Origin: Gnetum montanum
Taxonomy: Eukaryota > Streptophyta > Gnetopsida > Gnetales > Gnetaceae
Direction: 5' to 3'
DNA: 64,000 nucleotides
Assembly: GCA_015680685.1 (NCBI GenBank)
Contig: MNCI01030629.1
Location: 21,297 to 85,296 of the forward strand
The notes under the pieces are model-generated. The model saw only the letters and a list, made by a program, of their open reading frames with translations, was not told where the DNA came from and made no database searches. The translations under genes were made by a program, and so were the position numbers. Positions 24,182 through 36,057 of the stretch are shown here, one piece after another; the stretch's first letter is position 1; each line of letters opens with the position of its first letter.

Positions 24182-24720
24182 AGCCTCCAAGCCAACAACA
24201 ACAACACTCCAATGTCCAGACGGTCATGCTCATGCATGCTCTGATCAACTAGATCAAGGTTGATCACCTTCCCCAGATATTGACTGATCCAGGAAGCCCC
24301 CTCATCTATCTTCAGGTGGCAGGGAACGAGCCATGCAAAGCTCTTCTGGACCCTGGGTCAGGGGTCAATTTGATCTCTCATGATATGTACAAGAACTGGA
24401 ACATGCCTCCGCTAAAGAAGAGCAACATTTGGCTCGAGTTAGAAAACTAGTCCATCATCGTTCCTTTGGGATTAGTGGAGGACATTGTGACCACCGGTTG
24501 TGGGTGGTCCTACCCTACTGATTTCCTAGTCATCTGTGTAGAGAACTACAAGGGAAACTTCCCAATCATCATGGGAAGGGCCTGGCTAAGCACGGTGGAA
24601 GCACGACTAGGCCTCTGCGAGCTATCCCTTGAAATTTCAAAGGAAAATCCTTTCGGGAAGATCGAGAAGAAACGTGTCCCATGCATCGCATATAGTGAAT
24701 CAGGGTGCAACTGTGTGTAG
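24182..24720 (+). pseudogene. Element A protease (disrupted)
   Basis: Retropepsin core KALLDPGSGVNLISHDMY (near 24,330) with a downstream flap and ILG-like IIMGRAWLSTVEARLG segment. The catalytic triad reads D-P-G; element D keeps D-S-G at the same place, so the Ser has been lost here. The frame is broken by a stop near 24,448. Confidence 0.8.
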
Positions 24721-25248
24721 CAATTATGGTCCGCTAAGCGGATATCTATTCAAGCATGCAATCGGTGTACCGAGGAATCACCTATTCAACAGTGCTTGTA
24801 CACAGCAACCACTAATCAAGAGGGCACCCAGTGGCTGACAGCTGATCCTACTAGTAGCACATTGTGCATGGAACCATTAGAGGGGCTTGTACAAGCCTAC
24901 ATCGCCAGCAGAGATGAAATGGAAGAGATTCATCAATAGGTCTCCATTGTTGACGACCAAGATGATTAGGAGAAGCTAGAAATCCATGAGAGCTTTAAAT
25001 AAGAGCCCCTTGAGTTAAAGTCTTTATCGACTCACTTAGAGTATGCATTTTTGCAAAATGGCAAGTCAGTAATCATTAATGCCACCCTTGCTTCAGAATA
25101 GAAGAATAAGTTGCTGGAGGTGGTACACAAATGGGTTGCTACATTCGCATGGTCATATCCTAAGTTGACTGGAGTTGATCCCAGGGTTTGCCAGCATCAG
25201 ATCTATCTTGACCCTTCCATAAAGCCATGATGATAACCACAAAGATGG
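24721..25248 (+). pseudogene. Element A protease-RT linker
   Basis: Readable only with stops (QWLTADPTSSTLCMEP; KWVATFAWSYPKLTGVDP near 25,135). The second piece is the conserved segment preceding RT in this lineage. Confidence 0.65.
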
Positions 25249-25960
25249 TTGAATCCCAAATTGAAGCATGTTGTAAAAGACGAAATCGAACAATTGCTAA
25301 AGGCGGGATTCATCTATTCTGTCGTCGATAGCGAATGGGTTAGCCCACTCGTTATCATGCCCAAGAAAGGTGGTAAGTGGAGGGTTTGTATTGATTTCCG
25401 GTTGCTCAATATGACGACCTTCAAGGACCACTTCCCGCTCCCATTTGTGGACTAGGTGTTGGACACCATAGCTGGGCACCACTACTACAGATTTTTGGAT
25501 GGTTGTAGTGGTTATAAGCAAATTCAAATAGCACCAGAGGACCAGGCCAAAACTACTATCACTAGTCCATGGGGGACTTTTGCATACAAGAAGATGTCCT
25601 TTGGCCTGTGTAATGTGCCCGCTATGTTCCAACGCCTTGTCCTAAGCATCTTCCCGCAACAAATCGGCAATGGGGTGGAAGTCTTCATGGATGACTTCTC
25701 CACTTATGGGGCCACATTTGAAAAAGCCTTGGACCGTCTGGAGCAAATTTTGAAAAGGTGTGTAGACACCAATCTACGGCTCAATTGGCAAAAGAGCCAT
25801 TTGATGGTCCAAGAGGGCATTGTGTTGGGGCATCACATCTCACAAACAAGGATCAGTGTAGATCCTGAAAAGATTAGGATTATCCAAGGAATCACCTACC
25901 AACCAAGTACTGTCAAAGATGTTCGGTCATTCCTTGGACACATTGGTTACTATTGACGAT
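25249..25960 (+). pseudogene. Element A reverse transcriptase (disrupted)
   Basis: RT blocks in order: LKAGFIYSVVDSEWVSPLV, GGKWRVCIDFRLLN, FLDGCSGYKQIQIAPEDQ, FGLCNVPAMFQRLVL, the catalytic [29 protein letters not shown] and VRSFLGHIGYY. The active site is F-M-D-D. In-frame TAG near 25,453 and TGA near 25,955 interrupt it. The FMDDFS-type box and LNWQKSHLMV segment place it in the Athila lineage. Confidence 0.9.
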
Positions 25961-26640
25961 TCATTGAAAACTTCTCGAAGATCGTCAAGTTGTTGGTAGA
26001 GCTGACAAAGAAGGACGCTCCGTCCATCTGGACCAAGGAGTGTGAGTCTGCATTCCAAGTGCCGAAACAGAAACTCATAGAAACTCCAGTTCTACGAGCC
26101 CCTGATTGGTTCAGATCCTTTCACATTATGACAGACACATCCAACTTCACCATGGGAGCCGTGCTTACATAGTGTGATGATCAGAAACGTCCTTATTATA
26201 TCCAGTGTGCAAGCCGTAGCATTGTGGGTGCTCAATTGAACTACACCACCACCGAAAAGGAGTTAATGGCAGTGGTGTTTGCCTTGGAAAAATTTTGGCA
26301 CTATGTGCTCAGATACGAGGTGTTTGTGCATACTGACCATAGTGCTATCTAGTTCCTGATGAACAAACCAATGGTGAGCCCCCGCATAATCCGGTGGCTG
26401 GTGATTCTTCAAGAGTTTGATCTTACCATGGAAGACAGGAAGGGGACTGAGAATGTGATTGCTGACCACTTGTATTGGTTGCGATGGGATGATGCAGAAG
26501 AGGAGGATCCCTTATTCGACCAGTTTCTAGATGAACTCCTCTTCATAGACGTGGTTGATCCTCAAGTACGCAAGGAATCCTCTTGGTTCCGCCACATCCT
26601 CACCTACCTCACCACTCAAGAGTTTCCAAAGGAGTGAAAC
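25961..26640 (+). pseudogene. Element A RNase H (disrupted)
   Basis: Ty3-type RNase H pieces: MTDTSNFTMGAVLT, LNYTTTEKELMAVVFALEKF, VFVHTDHSAI and EDRKGTENVIADHLYWLRW. Several stops, all at positions where Athila relatives have Gln or Arg. Confidence 0.87.
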
Positions 26641-27866
26641 CATCGGCAGAAACAACAATTTCTCCATAAGGCCAAGTGTTTCATGGAGATCAATGGCCAC
26701 CTTTACAAGGTGTGCGTAGATGGCTTGGTTCAATGGTGTGTCCCTGATGATGATACGTTGCACGTCCTCCAGGATGCTCATGAGGGCCCTTTTGGGGGTC
26801 ACTATGCTAGACGCTGCACTGCCATTAAGATCTTGCTTGCAAGGTATTACTAGCTCACCATATTTAGGGATGCACAATGGTTCGCCCACTCTTGCGAACA
26901 ATGCCAAAGGGATGGTGGGATGACAACACGGTTGGAGGGACCTCAACAGTAGATCTAGCCACTAGAGCCCTTTGACATTTGGAGCATTGACTTTATGGGA
27001 TCCATCAAACCCTTGTCAAACGGAAAGGCATACATCATCGTAGCTATGGACTACTATACAAAGTGGGCAGAAGCGGCAGCCGTCATCAACTGTTCTTCCA
27101 ACACCACCACACGATTTTTCCAACAACAAATCGTTAATAGGTTTGGAGTGCCACGTGCATTTATTTCTGATAATGGAACTCATTTTACGGGTTCACTTTT
27201 CAGAAACTCATGCAATGCTTAGGGGTAACACATAAATTCATAACTCCCTATCACCCCCAAGCCAATGGGCAGGCCGAAGTCACCAATAGGGAGATCACCA
27301 AGATCCTTACCCGAACCATTAGCAAATACATGAGGGATTGGAGCACTAAGCTTAACAATGCCCTATGGGCCTATCACTCCACTTGGAAACTTCCTGTAGG
27401 GTACTGTCCCTATGAGTTAGTGTACAGAAAGTTGCCAACACTTCCAATTCAAGCTAAACTCCGCACACTATCCACCACCAGTGACTTAGGTCTTAACCTA
27501 CTGCTAGCACAACGCGAACGACTGATCAATTTAAGTGTGCTAGATGAGAACCGATTAGTGGCCCTGTTCTCCAATGAGATCCACAAGGCCTACAACAAAA
27601 AACAACATCATCTTAGGATTCAAAAGGTCACGTTTAGATGTGGAGACAAGGTGTTATATTGGAACCCCTCACACGTATCCCAACCGACCAAGTTTCAAAC
27701 ATTGTGGGAGGGACCTTACATTGTCTCTGAAACCTTCCCATCCGGAGCCTTGCTCATCCACAAACCTGTGGACCCCACCAGAACACAGTTAGTCAACCAC
27801 CAACAACTGAAACCTTTCCATGAACTCCACTCAACTAGTTCAATCGCCTTGTCATCACCAGGTTGA
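26641..27866 (+). pseudogene. Element A integrase (frameshifted)
   Basis: Zinc-binding N-terminus with HEGPFGGHYA and CEQCQR (H-H-C-C). The core has IDFMGS, GKAYIIVAMDYYTKWAEA, ISDNGTHFTGS and TPYHPQANGQAEVTNREI, so the D-D-E residues are present. The C-terminal part reads FQTLWEGPYIVSETFPSGAL. A frameshift near 27,205 separates ISDNGTHF from LGVTHKFITPYHPQ, and stops lie in the zinc-finger part. The 218-codon open stretch 27,210-27,866 is the longest intact piece. Confidence 0.9.
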
Positions 27867-29460
27867 CCATGCTCCATTTTTTGTGTCTCCTCCTTTCCAC
27901 CCAATCGTGGGGGAGACCATCATCCTTACTAATCCATTTCACTACACCCCTCCCCGTTTTTTCATTTTTTATTTTTCACCATCGTTTACGCGTTTGCACA
28001 TTCTTTTTACATTTTTTCCTTTCTTTACTTATTTTTCATTTTTCATTTCTTTTTGAATGTTTTATTTTTCATGTAATTGCTAATATGTCATCTTGTTGTC
28101 TTTAAATGTCTGGTGTGGATGGTTTTTGTTGCAATGGGTAATGTACACTCGTCCACCTAGTTGTCTAGTTTCCCCCCTTGCATGTTTCTTTTGGACTTTA
28201 CGTTTGCTTTCTGCTCATAAAATCGGTAGTGAGTTCACGTCTTCCACCCATTCACCCACTCCATGGTTTTCCTTTTGTTGAGAACATGCAACCCCTTCCC
28301 TTAACAACATTTTAATGAATGTGTGACTTGTGTGGTTCCCAGACTTGGGGATGACCCAATGGTTTGAATTGGGTGTGACTTCAAGGGGAATGCAATATTC
28401 GTTGCTCTGTTATGCCCTTTGAGGTTGTTGGTATGTCCTTTCGAATTTCCTACCACTCTACGTCCTTCTCTCCATGGAAGCTTCTGGGTAGTTCGACCTT
28501 GCATAGTGTGGTCCTCACTGAAAAATCCAAAAAACACAAAAAAAAAACCAAAAAAAAAAGCATAAAAAAAAAACAAAAACATGAGGATTCAAAGCACACC
28601 CCTTGGTTGAATGCATGCGAACCTGCATGGGTCTTTATGGTGTGGTTCCCCCAAAAAAGAAAAAAAAACATCACTGTGTGGGAATTCAAAGCACACCCCT
28701 TAGACCGCCTCTAATGGGCCATTGTACTAGTTATGGGACTTCCTTGGTTCCCTCTAACTTCATCCCGTTCCACTTCCTTCCTCTCACGTTTGTTGGAGTG
28801 GTGGTTCTCTGTGGGGTCATTCTTGCTTCCTTAGGGGATGGTTGAGTCTTCGTTTATTGCTGCGATGTCACTGAATGCAGATGGTTTTTGGGTCTAAACT
28901 CAGGAATGGTTCTACCAGGTCACTTAACCACATCTACACATGGGGTTTCATGTGACTGACGATTAGACTACCATTCTCTCGTCTCTCTCTCCTCACCCAA
29001 TTCTCTCTGTCCCTCACCTCACTACCTGTCTTATGTCGTGAAGGTGTGTTGTAATATCCATGGGTTTCCCATGCCTTGGCGGGATCTCTTAGGTAGGAGT
29101 CTTACTTGGAAAACACCATTTCTTGGCCCCGAGGCCCATGGACCTCGGTGTTAAGGGCTATGCAGGGGCTACTATAGCTATGGCCTACTATGGGGAGGAC
29201 CCACCTACATCTTCTTGGTCCTGCTTGTTAAGCCTCCCATCCTTTGGATTTTGTGGTTGACTAGTTTTCGGGTCCCATCGCTTGATTTATTCCTCGCAGA
29301 GTTCTTTTTGCGTCCCATTCTCCTATTTTCATCTCTTTTTCACACCCAATTTCCTTCCTCATATCCTTAGCCATGTCTGGGCCTCTCACGCGCTTCAACT
29401 GCCTCAATTTGGCATTTCAAATTCATCATTTCGGGCTTTATATGGGTTGGTCAATGCTAG
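27867..29460 (+). other. Element A 3' region between integrase and internal promoter
   Basis: Non-coding, T-rich at first, with a low-complexity A-rich stretch at 28,525-28,675. It is collinear with the 3' region of element D read on the minus strand (59,940 down to about 58,900). Shared blocks include GTGGGGGAGA, GGTTCCCTCTAACT, GGAGTGGTGGTTCTCTGTGG and GGGGAGGACCCAC. So it is a conserved non-coding part of this family. Confidence 0.65.
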
Positions 29461-29654
29461 TCAACGGGGCCCCATTGACACAGTCACTGCATATACGCGG
29501 CCGCATCGACGTAGTCACTGTGTATACACGGCCATGTATACACGGCCCCATCGACACAGTTACTATGTATACATGGCCCCATCGACACAGTTACTATGTA
29601 TACACGGCCATGTATATGTGGCCCCATCGACGCAACGCCTAACCCCTATATATA
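29461..29654 (+). promoter_or_regulatory. Internal promoter-like array with TATA box in element A
   Basis: Repeats built on GGCCCCATCGACACAGTTAC, TATGTATAC and CGGCC occur five to six times at 29,461-29,635, followed by TATATATA at 29,647-29,654. The words CATCGACGTAG, GTATAC and GGCC also make up the U3 array of A's own LTR at 20,740-20,808, again just before a TATA box. A predicted leader intron (donor AG|GTATGC at 29,800, acceptor GATTGCAG ending at 30,070) then leads to the ATG at 30,071. I infer a second promoter for the extra ORF; element D lacks this array. Confidence 0.6.
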
Positions 29655-29868
29655 CCCCAATGCACTTTGCCATTTTTCATCATTTGGAGTCCAAATTGAG
29701 GGGAGTTTTTGCCATTTTTTCTGCCTAACCTTTCCCAACGCACCTACATTCTTTCGCGAGTCCACATCAACTGATCCTTGCCATTTTAAGCACCTGGAGG
29801 TATGCTGTCAGTCAGGGGGGGTGGTGCCCTTGTGTCATTAACTGTAATTAATTAATGGGTTAATTACG

Positions 29869-29971
29869 AAAAATTTGGCACTAACCCATAAATTAACACT
29901 CCAGAAGACTTAACGGTGTNAAAAATTTGGCACTAACCCATAAATTAACACTCCAGAAGACTTAACGGTGT
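29869..29971. other. Single N flanked by a 51-bp duplication (assembly join)
   Basis: The bases 29,869-29,919 and 29,921-29,971 are identical, with one N at 29,920 between them. The second copy is most likely an unmerged contig overlap rather than biology. Confidence 0.9.
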
Positions 29972-30070
29972 GCTTGTGCCAACAACATAACTTGGTTAAA
30001 TTGAGAAGGTACATATGGACCATCTTAAGCTACTTATGAACGGTCTAACGGGCGGTTATGTTGATTGCAG

Positions 30071-30681
30071 ATGGCACCCAAACTGAGGCACCCAAGGGAC
30101 TAAGGACCATCACAACCAAGGGACAAGTGCCCACGCATGGGAAGGGGACGAGGTGTGCAACTACCAGAGCATGCAGAGGGCTCTCATGCAACTGGGCCCT
30201 TCCGCGAAAGACTTGACAGGGAATTTGTTCATTAGATTCCCAAAGAGGAGATTCTTGACGAACAATCGCTTGGGGATGAGACTCCCTGGGTAGCACCACG
30301 GCTTGAGGTCACCTTGACCCAAGCCTACCTTGATGCTATCATGTCACGCGAGATGCAGCGAATGGTCCTTCAAGAGCTAAATTTTGGACCATTCCTCGAG
30401 AACGTGCTAGAAGATGTGAGGCTTCAATTGTAGAACTCTCTGATGTGGCCAATCATCACAACCAGTGATGAATAGTACTTAGGAGAAACTTATCTCTTTT
30501 GGACGAATTGACAACTAGGGTCTAGAGTAAGAATCAAAGACATTTATGTCTCTTCCTCTTCAGAGGCGATAGCACAGGCTCTGGGGTTGCCCGAAACTGG
30601 GGCAGATGTGGTAGAAATTCCAAAGCAGGCCAATCTAGAGGTAAAGGTGAAATGGACCAAACGGTGATATGGGGTAGTGCG
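30071..30681 (+). pseudogene. Element A extra ORF, 5' half (plant-transposon-protein-like)
   Basis: Starts at ATG 30,071 right after a splice-acceptor-like GATTGCAG. The reading frame shows LQELNFGPFLENVLEDVRLQ, YLGETYLFWTN, then SRVRIKDIYVSSSSEAIAQA followed by LGLPETG. That pattern (a charged leader, then a VRG-like strand, then a helix ending LGLP) is characteristic of the putative plant transposon protein family attached to many plant retroelements. A few stops interrupt it. It breaks at 30,681 in codon context YGVV, where element B inserted; the frame resumes at 47,382. Function unknown. Confidence 0.68.
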
Positions 30682-31884
30682 TGTACTATTCGAAATCGTC
30701 GGTGTGAGGTTGGAATGAAATGGACGTCGAGAGATTTATGGAAGATACAGTAAGACCCCACCTTCATGCGAGGGCAAGCCGAAAATAAATGAAGGCAGAG
30801 TGCCTTGAATGATCTGCGCGCAGATCAAACAAGGACTTCCCCTAGCGTGCGCTATTGCGACGCGCTGGGTTATATGTAAACAGATGCAAACTAAAATTTA
30901 AACGAACATACGAAAGGTAAGACGAAAATAAAACGTAAACAAATGTAAAGAAAGTCGTCACAAATGTAAACGGCGTAAACAGAGAACAATGGATGGAAAA
31001 ATTATAACTATATGTATTGATTGATGATTACAAAAAAAAAGGTGCACCGATCAGAACGTAGTTGCGGATTGATCGCAAGGTAGATGTTTAGCCTTGATGT
31101 GAAGGGTGTACAGGTGCCGGGAGGTTGCAGATTTCTAATTGCAAGTGTGCAACATGACCAAAATTTCCCCAAGTGCTTAGGATGACCAAGTTTGAGTAAT
31201 GCTCGATCGTACGAGATAATGATGATGAGATTTGCCAACTCTCTAGATCCTGATGCCCCAAAATTACCAACCTTGATTAAATGGAAAAATAGGGTATTTA
31301 TCGGATTTTCGAGCATGGAACCCGGATCTGGAGGAAGATCTATGGCTGCGGGATGAGAGAAATGCGGATCGAATGACAAGTGTGAACATTTTGATCAGAT
31401 GCATAGAATTTTACAATGTATAGGGTGCAACGTGACCAAGATCTCTTACGCTGGCGTGTGTGATCTGTAGCGTAAGAGCTCGATATGTTAAAAAGTGCAA
31501 AATATACAAAGAATGTTAAAGCACAAGAATGGATCTGGATGTTTGGCCTCCGAATCTGCAAATATGTGCTATTTTTTGCTTTGCCAAGGTCTCCAGCGTG
31601 CGTGGATCTAGCTCTGGCATGTCTGCAGTGTGTCCTGGCATCATTGTCTAGTGTCCAGCGTCTAGCGTCCCAGTGTTTACACTGTGCATACATTGGCATC
31701 AGCGGGCCAACGTGATCATTAGCGTGTCCAATGTTTATGATGCATTTTGAACCCATTTTGACCTGTGAGATCTGTTTTCGGAGTGGATTTGCATGCCTGA
31801 GGTCGAGAGGATTCTTCACGTCTATTCTGAGCTAATTTGGAGGCTATTTTGGCATACTTCTGGTTGGTCACGCTGTGGTCACGC
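30682..31884 (-). repeat. Truncated 3' LTR of element B
   Basis: Matches 45,176 to about 46,379 of the other LTR almost base for base, then stops abruptly at about 31,884, where RNase H coding sequence begins. About 1 kb of the LTR, the polypurine tract and the whole integrase are missing, so one deletion fused the pol gene to the middle of the LTR. Confidence 0.88.
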
Positions 31885-32450
31885 GTCCTTTTGAGCATTC
31901 GTTAGATGTTGTGGCGGTTCACCATGTAGAAGGTATTCTTTTATGTCATCATACCATTCTACTGCATGTGTGGTGTTGATGGATGCTATAGGTACATCAT
32001 CAGGAATGTCGGTTACGGGTTTGGCACAGTTCATTATGGAACTCGGCAATGCATGAAACATGTCAGGTGTCATGTTTAAGGCCAGTGTTGCAAGTGCATC
32101 TGCGATGGTATGTTTGTTTTTGGGAACATGCTGCACATCTATTTTTATTAATTGTTTTAGCAAGTGTTTGGTTAAGTCACAGTACGGTTGTAAATGTGAA
32201 GCTTTGCATGCGAAAACATCTGTGACCTAATTGATTACCAACTGTGAGTCACCTCGAACTATGAGCTGTGTGATTCCTGATGCTAGTGCTACCATAAGAC
32301 CTCTATGAAGACCTTCGTACTTTGCCACGTTATTGGTGCAAGGGAAGTTTAATCGATAAGCAGAGGGTCAAATTTCTCCAGAGGGATAGGTTATGATGGC
32401 TGCAGCATTTCCTCCTCGGGAGGTCGATGCTCCATCGAAGTATAAGATTG
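31885..32450 (-). pseudogene. Element B archaeal-type RNase H (aRH)
   Basis: The second RNase H of pol. Catalytic positions are visible as LYFDGASTSRGG (Asp), AKYEGLHRGLMVA (Glu), LIVRGDSQLVINQ (Asp) and KHTIADALATLA (Asp). A tail with VEWYDDIKEYLLHGEPPQHL is cut off at the deletion. Stops near 32,230 and 32,370 interrupt the frame. This domain is the signature of Tat/Ogre elements, which carry it downstream of the normal RNase H. Confidence 0.88.
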
Positions 32451-34194
32451 CATCATAGTTGTCGGGCACGGTGTGTATGGTGTTCACGTTCTCATTAGGG
32501 AACTCAGGGTTGATTATTGCTTGGTCTTGCATTGATGAGGTGGTCATTTGATTGACTATTGCTTGACCCTTTGTGGAAGATTGAGCTATGTAGCATAGGT
32601 CAAACTCGGCAATCATCGCCTTCCATCTAGCTATCCTGCTCGATTCATAGATGTTATTGGTGATAGCTCTAAGTACATTGTCTTTACAAATAATGTTGAC
32701 TTGGTTATGAAAGAGATAATGTTGCCACTTCTTCAAAGAAAAGATAAGGGCCAGAGATGACCTCTCCAGATCATTGTATCTCTTTTTGTGGGCCACTAAG
32801 GCATGGCTTAGGTAGTAGACAAGGATTTCGGTTCCATCTTCTCGTTTCTGATAAAGCATGGATGTGATAGAAGAATCTGATGTCACAAGGTAAATGTAGA
32901 AGGGCTTGTTGTTTTGTGGGGGATAAACTGTCAGTAGTTGAGCTAATACCGTTTTGATGTTCTCAAAGGCTTCCTGGCATTATTGAGTCCATTGAAAGTG
33001 GACATTTTTGCACAACAAATGTTGCATGGGTCTCAACTTGTCTGTCGATTTTTCAATGAAGCACCTAATAAATTGTAATCTACCTTGTAGACCGAGTAGT
33101 TCGGTAAGGTTGCTAGGGGGTTTCAAATTTGTTATTGCTTTAACCTTATTGGGATCTACTCGTATCCCTATTTCAAATAGTATGAATTCGAGCATTTTGC
33201 CTATTTTGACTTGAAAGACACATTTCTTTGGGTTAAGTCTGAGCTCATACTTGAGGCAACGTTTAAGTACCAAGTCTAGATCGTTGATGTGTTGTTCAGT
33301 CATTTTTTACTTGACTACGATGTCGTCTATGTAATTATTGAGCGAATTAAGCATTTAATCACTAAAGATGTAAGTCATTGCTCACTGATATGTAGCACTG
33401 GCATTTTTTAGACCGAATGACATCATTGTATAATAGAATGTGCCCCATGGTGTTATGAAGGTTGTCTTGAGTTGATGTTCTAGGTTGATCCTAATCTGGT
33501 TGTACCTTGAGAATCTGTCCATAAAGGACAACAATGCATGCCTAGTAGTTGAATCAACAAGTTGATCGATACCAGGTAGGGGGAAGTCATCTTTTATGGT
33601 TGCTATGTTAAGGTCATGGAAGTCAATGTATAGGCGAATGCTTCCGTTCTTCTTTGGGACTACAACCATGTTGGATACCCAATCGGCGTAGTCAATAGTT
33701 TGGATGAAACCGGCTTGGTAAAGTTTTGTGATTTCATTACAAACTGCTAATGCTACCTCAAGTTTAACCTTTCATGCTTTTTGTTTCACCGGTCTGAGTT
33801 TTGGATCAAGGATGATGTTATGCTAGACTATTTGAGGATCTAGTCCTGGCATATCAGTATAGGACCAAGCGAATGCTTTCATGTTGTCTTTCAACACTTG
33901 AGCTATGTCATTGGCTAGTTGTGGATTTAATAGAGTACTCAGTTTTAATATTTTGACTTCGCCATCAGACATAGTAATGGGGACTTCGGCAAGGGGATCT
34001 TCGATGATGTTATCGACCTCTAAGTCCAGAGTTTTCGTCATTCCCTTAAAGCAATCAAGTGTCTTTTGTGTTGATGCCATGAAATTGTCATAAGTTGATG
34101 AGTCTAGATCAATGGACTCTAGATTAATCTCTCTTTTAATGGCTCCATGTGGTCCATTGATAGAAAGTGTTGTAAAGAGGTTCTTGATATCCAT
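32451..34194 (-). pseudogene. Element B reverse transcriptase and Ty3-type RNase H
   Basis: Minus-strand order: pre-RT segment TLSINGPHGAIKREINLES and FAWSYTDMPGLDP; RT blocks VVVPKKNGSIRLYIDFHDLN, FPLPGIDQLVDST, FMDRFSRYNQIRI, MMSFGLKNASATYQ, the catalytic YIDDIVVK and LRLNPKKCVF; then RNase H pieces YYLSHALVAHKKRYNDLERS and WQHYLFHNQV. The active site is intact (Y-I-D-D) but at least four stops break the frame. Confidence 0.88.
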
Positions 34195-34203
34195 GTGTTT
34201 ATT

Positions 34204-34398
34204 CCTGCCAATTTAAATCGGGAGCACCGTGAACGAGGTTTTCTTGATGGACGAGTTGCTAAATATAAATTAGCTTTGTTTAATTTATGTTCTAATGAGA
34301 TTATGGAATGTAGGGGTAGTTTAATGTCATACCAAGACCGCATGCAAGTTTTAGGCCTTATCGGGCCAATTGGTGTTCATATTTCCTGTGAATACTAA
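34204..34398 (+). pseudogene. Exon-like fragment of unknown protein
   Basis: About 64 codons read cleanly, starting IPANLNREHRERGFLDGRV and ending IGPIGVHISCEY before TAA. Its composition looks genuinely coding, and it starts exactly at the edge of the antisense insert. No family recognised. It could be the first exon of the insert's gene or a captured host exon. Confidence 0.45.
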
Positions 34399-35290
34399 TG
34401 CTGTAATTTAATTTTTGCTTTTTTTTTGTTTTTGATTTTGAATTTTTAATTTTCTTGCTTCATTTTGTCTTTAACGTTTAGGCATTAATGCATGGAAAAG
34501 GAACAGATGAGAAAGAAACTATCTTGAGAGCATGACAATGAAGACAATATGAGAAGTAATAAAATAATAAAATGAAAAATAAAAATAAAATGTCCAATAA
34601 GAAAAACGCAATGCAGTCACGTGGGATAAGTTAAGACAGGGTAAAAGGGGATTGAAGCGTCGGAGCATGAGTAACTAGGTGTGCAGCGTAGCGTGAGCAA
34701 CAAGGCAGAGCGTGGAGCATGAGCAGCAAGAAGTGTTAGTAGGGCATGAGTTACAGGAATTGTTGGCAGGGTAGTGTGACCATGATACAGAGTAGTGTGA
34801 GCGTGAGTAACAACGATGAAGGGGAAAGTAGAAACAAGCCAACACAAAGGGAAGAAGTAAGCTAGCTTATCGTTCACATAGGAGAGTGAACAACTGCTTC
34901 AACACCTTCCCCAACCCAAGATTTCATCATGGACGGGGACTCTGCGCAGCCATGTTTTTCTTTCGTTCTTGTTCCATGGCATTGTATTGTGGGGCAAGCG
35001 TAGCGTGAGCGATTAGGGCTATAATTTTTTTTTGCTATGTTTCAAAGTGAAGATTTTGCTAGATTCTAGGGGCCTGCTGAACATGGAAACCCAGGGCATG
35101 CCGCGGCGTGAGCAAATCAGGGCATGTCTCAACGTGAGGGAAGGGGGAATGCCTAGCATGACCAAGGAGGGCACGCCTCAGCGTGAGTTGTTCAGGGCAT
35201 GCCTTAGCATGAGTTGTATTGTGAGGTGCGTATGGGCCCTGGCGTGCGTTATAGGGACACAGGTGTGATGGCCAGAGCACGTGACGATCA
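34399..35290. other. AT-rich and AGCGTGAG-repeat non-coding DNA
   Basis: Starts T-rich and then, from about 34,640, contains many degenerate AGCGTGAGCA / GGCATGAGTT words without a fixed period. Similar words fill element B's leader and LTR (44,480-47,300), suggesting related non-coding DNA. Confidence 0.45.
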
Positions 35291-35610
35291 GTCAGCATGA
35301 GTAGCCCAGGGAAAAGTGATTTTTGCCATGTCTGGTTGTCAATGTTCCAGAGAAAGTTGATCTTTGCCTAGGCATGAGCACCCCAAAAAAACTGATTTTT
35401 GCCAATTTTTTATTATCATTGTTATTTTGCTTGTGCACGAATATCCCAGGGAAATCGTGATTTTTGGCAATTTTTGCCTGGGCGTGAGCACCCAGGGAAA
35501 CTGCAATTTTTGGCAATTTTTGCCTGGGCATGAGCACCCAGGGAAACCGTGATTTTGGTGATTTTTGCCTAGGTGTGAGCACCCAGGGAAACTACGATTT
35601 TTGTGGTGTG
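35291..35610 (+). repeat. Tandem repeats of about 50 bp
   Basis: About five copies of a unit containing GCATGAGCACCCAGGGAAAC, then GTGATTTTTGGCAATTTTTG. The last three copies (about 35,440-35,600) are cleanest. Confidence 0.8.
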
Positions 35611-36057
35611 GGTAGTGTGAGCTACTCTCTAGTGTGAGTTATGTAAGTAGCAGCGTAAGTCACATTTGTGGGTTGCAACGTGAGCTACATTGCAAATGTT
35701 TTCTCTAGCCACATTTTACTACATTATGCATTGCAGCGTGAGTTACTGGAACTAGCGTGTGAGTGACTGAGAAGGGAGCAAATTATTCATCTGGTGCTAC
35801 TGGTTATTTGTATCTTTTGTTGTCTTGGGCTAAATAGTGAAGATGCATGTTTTGTATTTGCAAATGAATTTTCCTTTTTTTTGAATGTACCCTAGTGAGT
35901 ATTAAATTCATCAAATAGACATTGATGTCCTTGTCTCATGGGGTGGTCTTACGTGTGCATTGAATGTTATTTACTAGTTAGGTTTATTTACTTATTTGCT
36001 TATTTTGTTTGTTTAGTTAATATGTTTTGTACATTTTAAGTTACTTACTTAAGGTTT

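Noticed and set aside
29282-29728. Plus-strand ORF of 148 codons rich in Tyr-Thr-Arg-Pro-His
   Set aside because: It is the promoter-like repeat array translated; the repetition is at DNA level.
31340-31819. Minus-strand ORF of 159 codons
   Set aside because: It lies wholly inside the element B LTR and its counterpart in the other LTR is broken; no motif.
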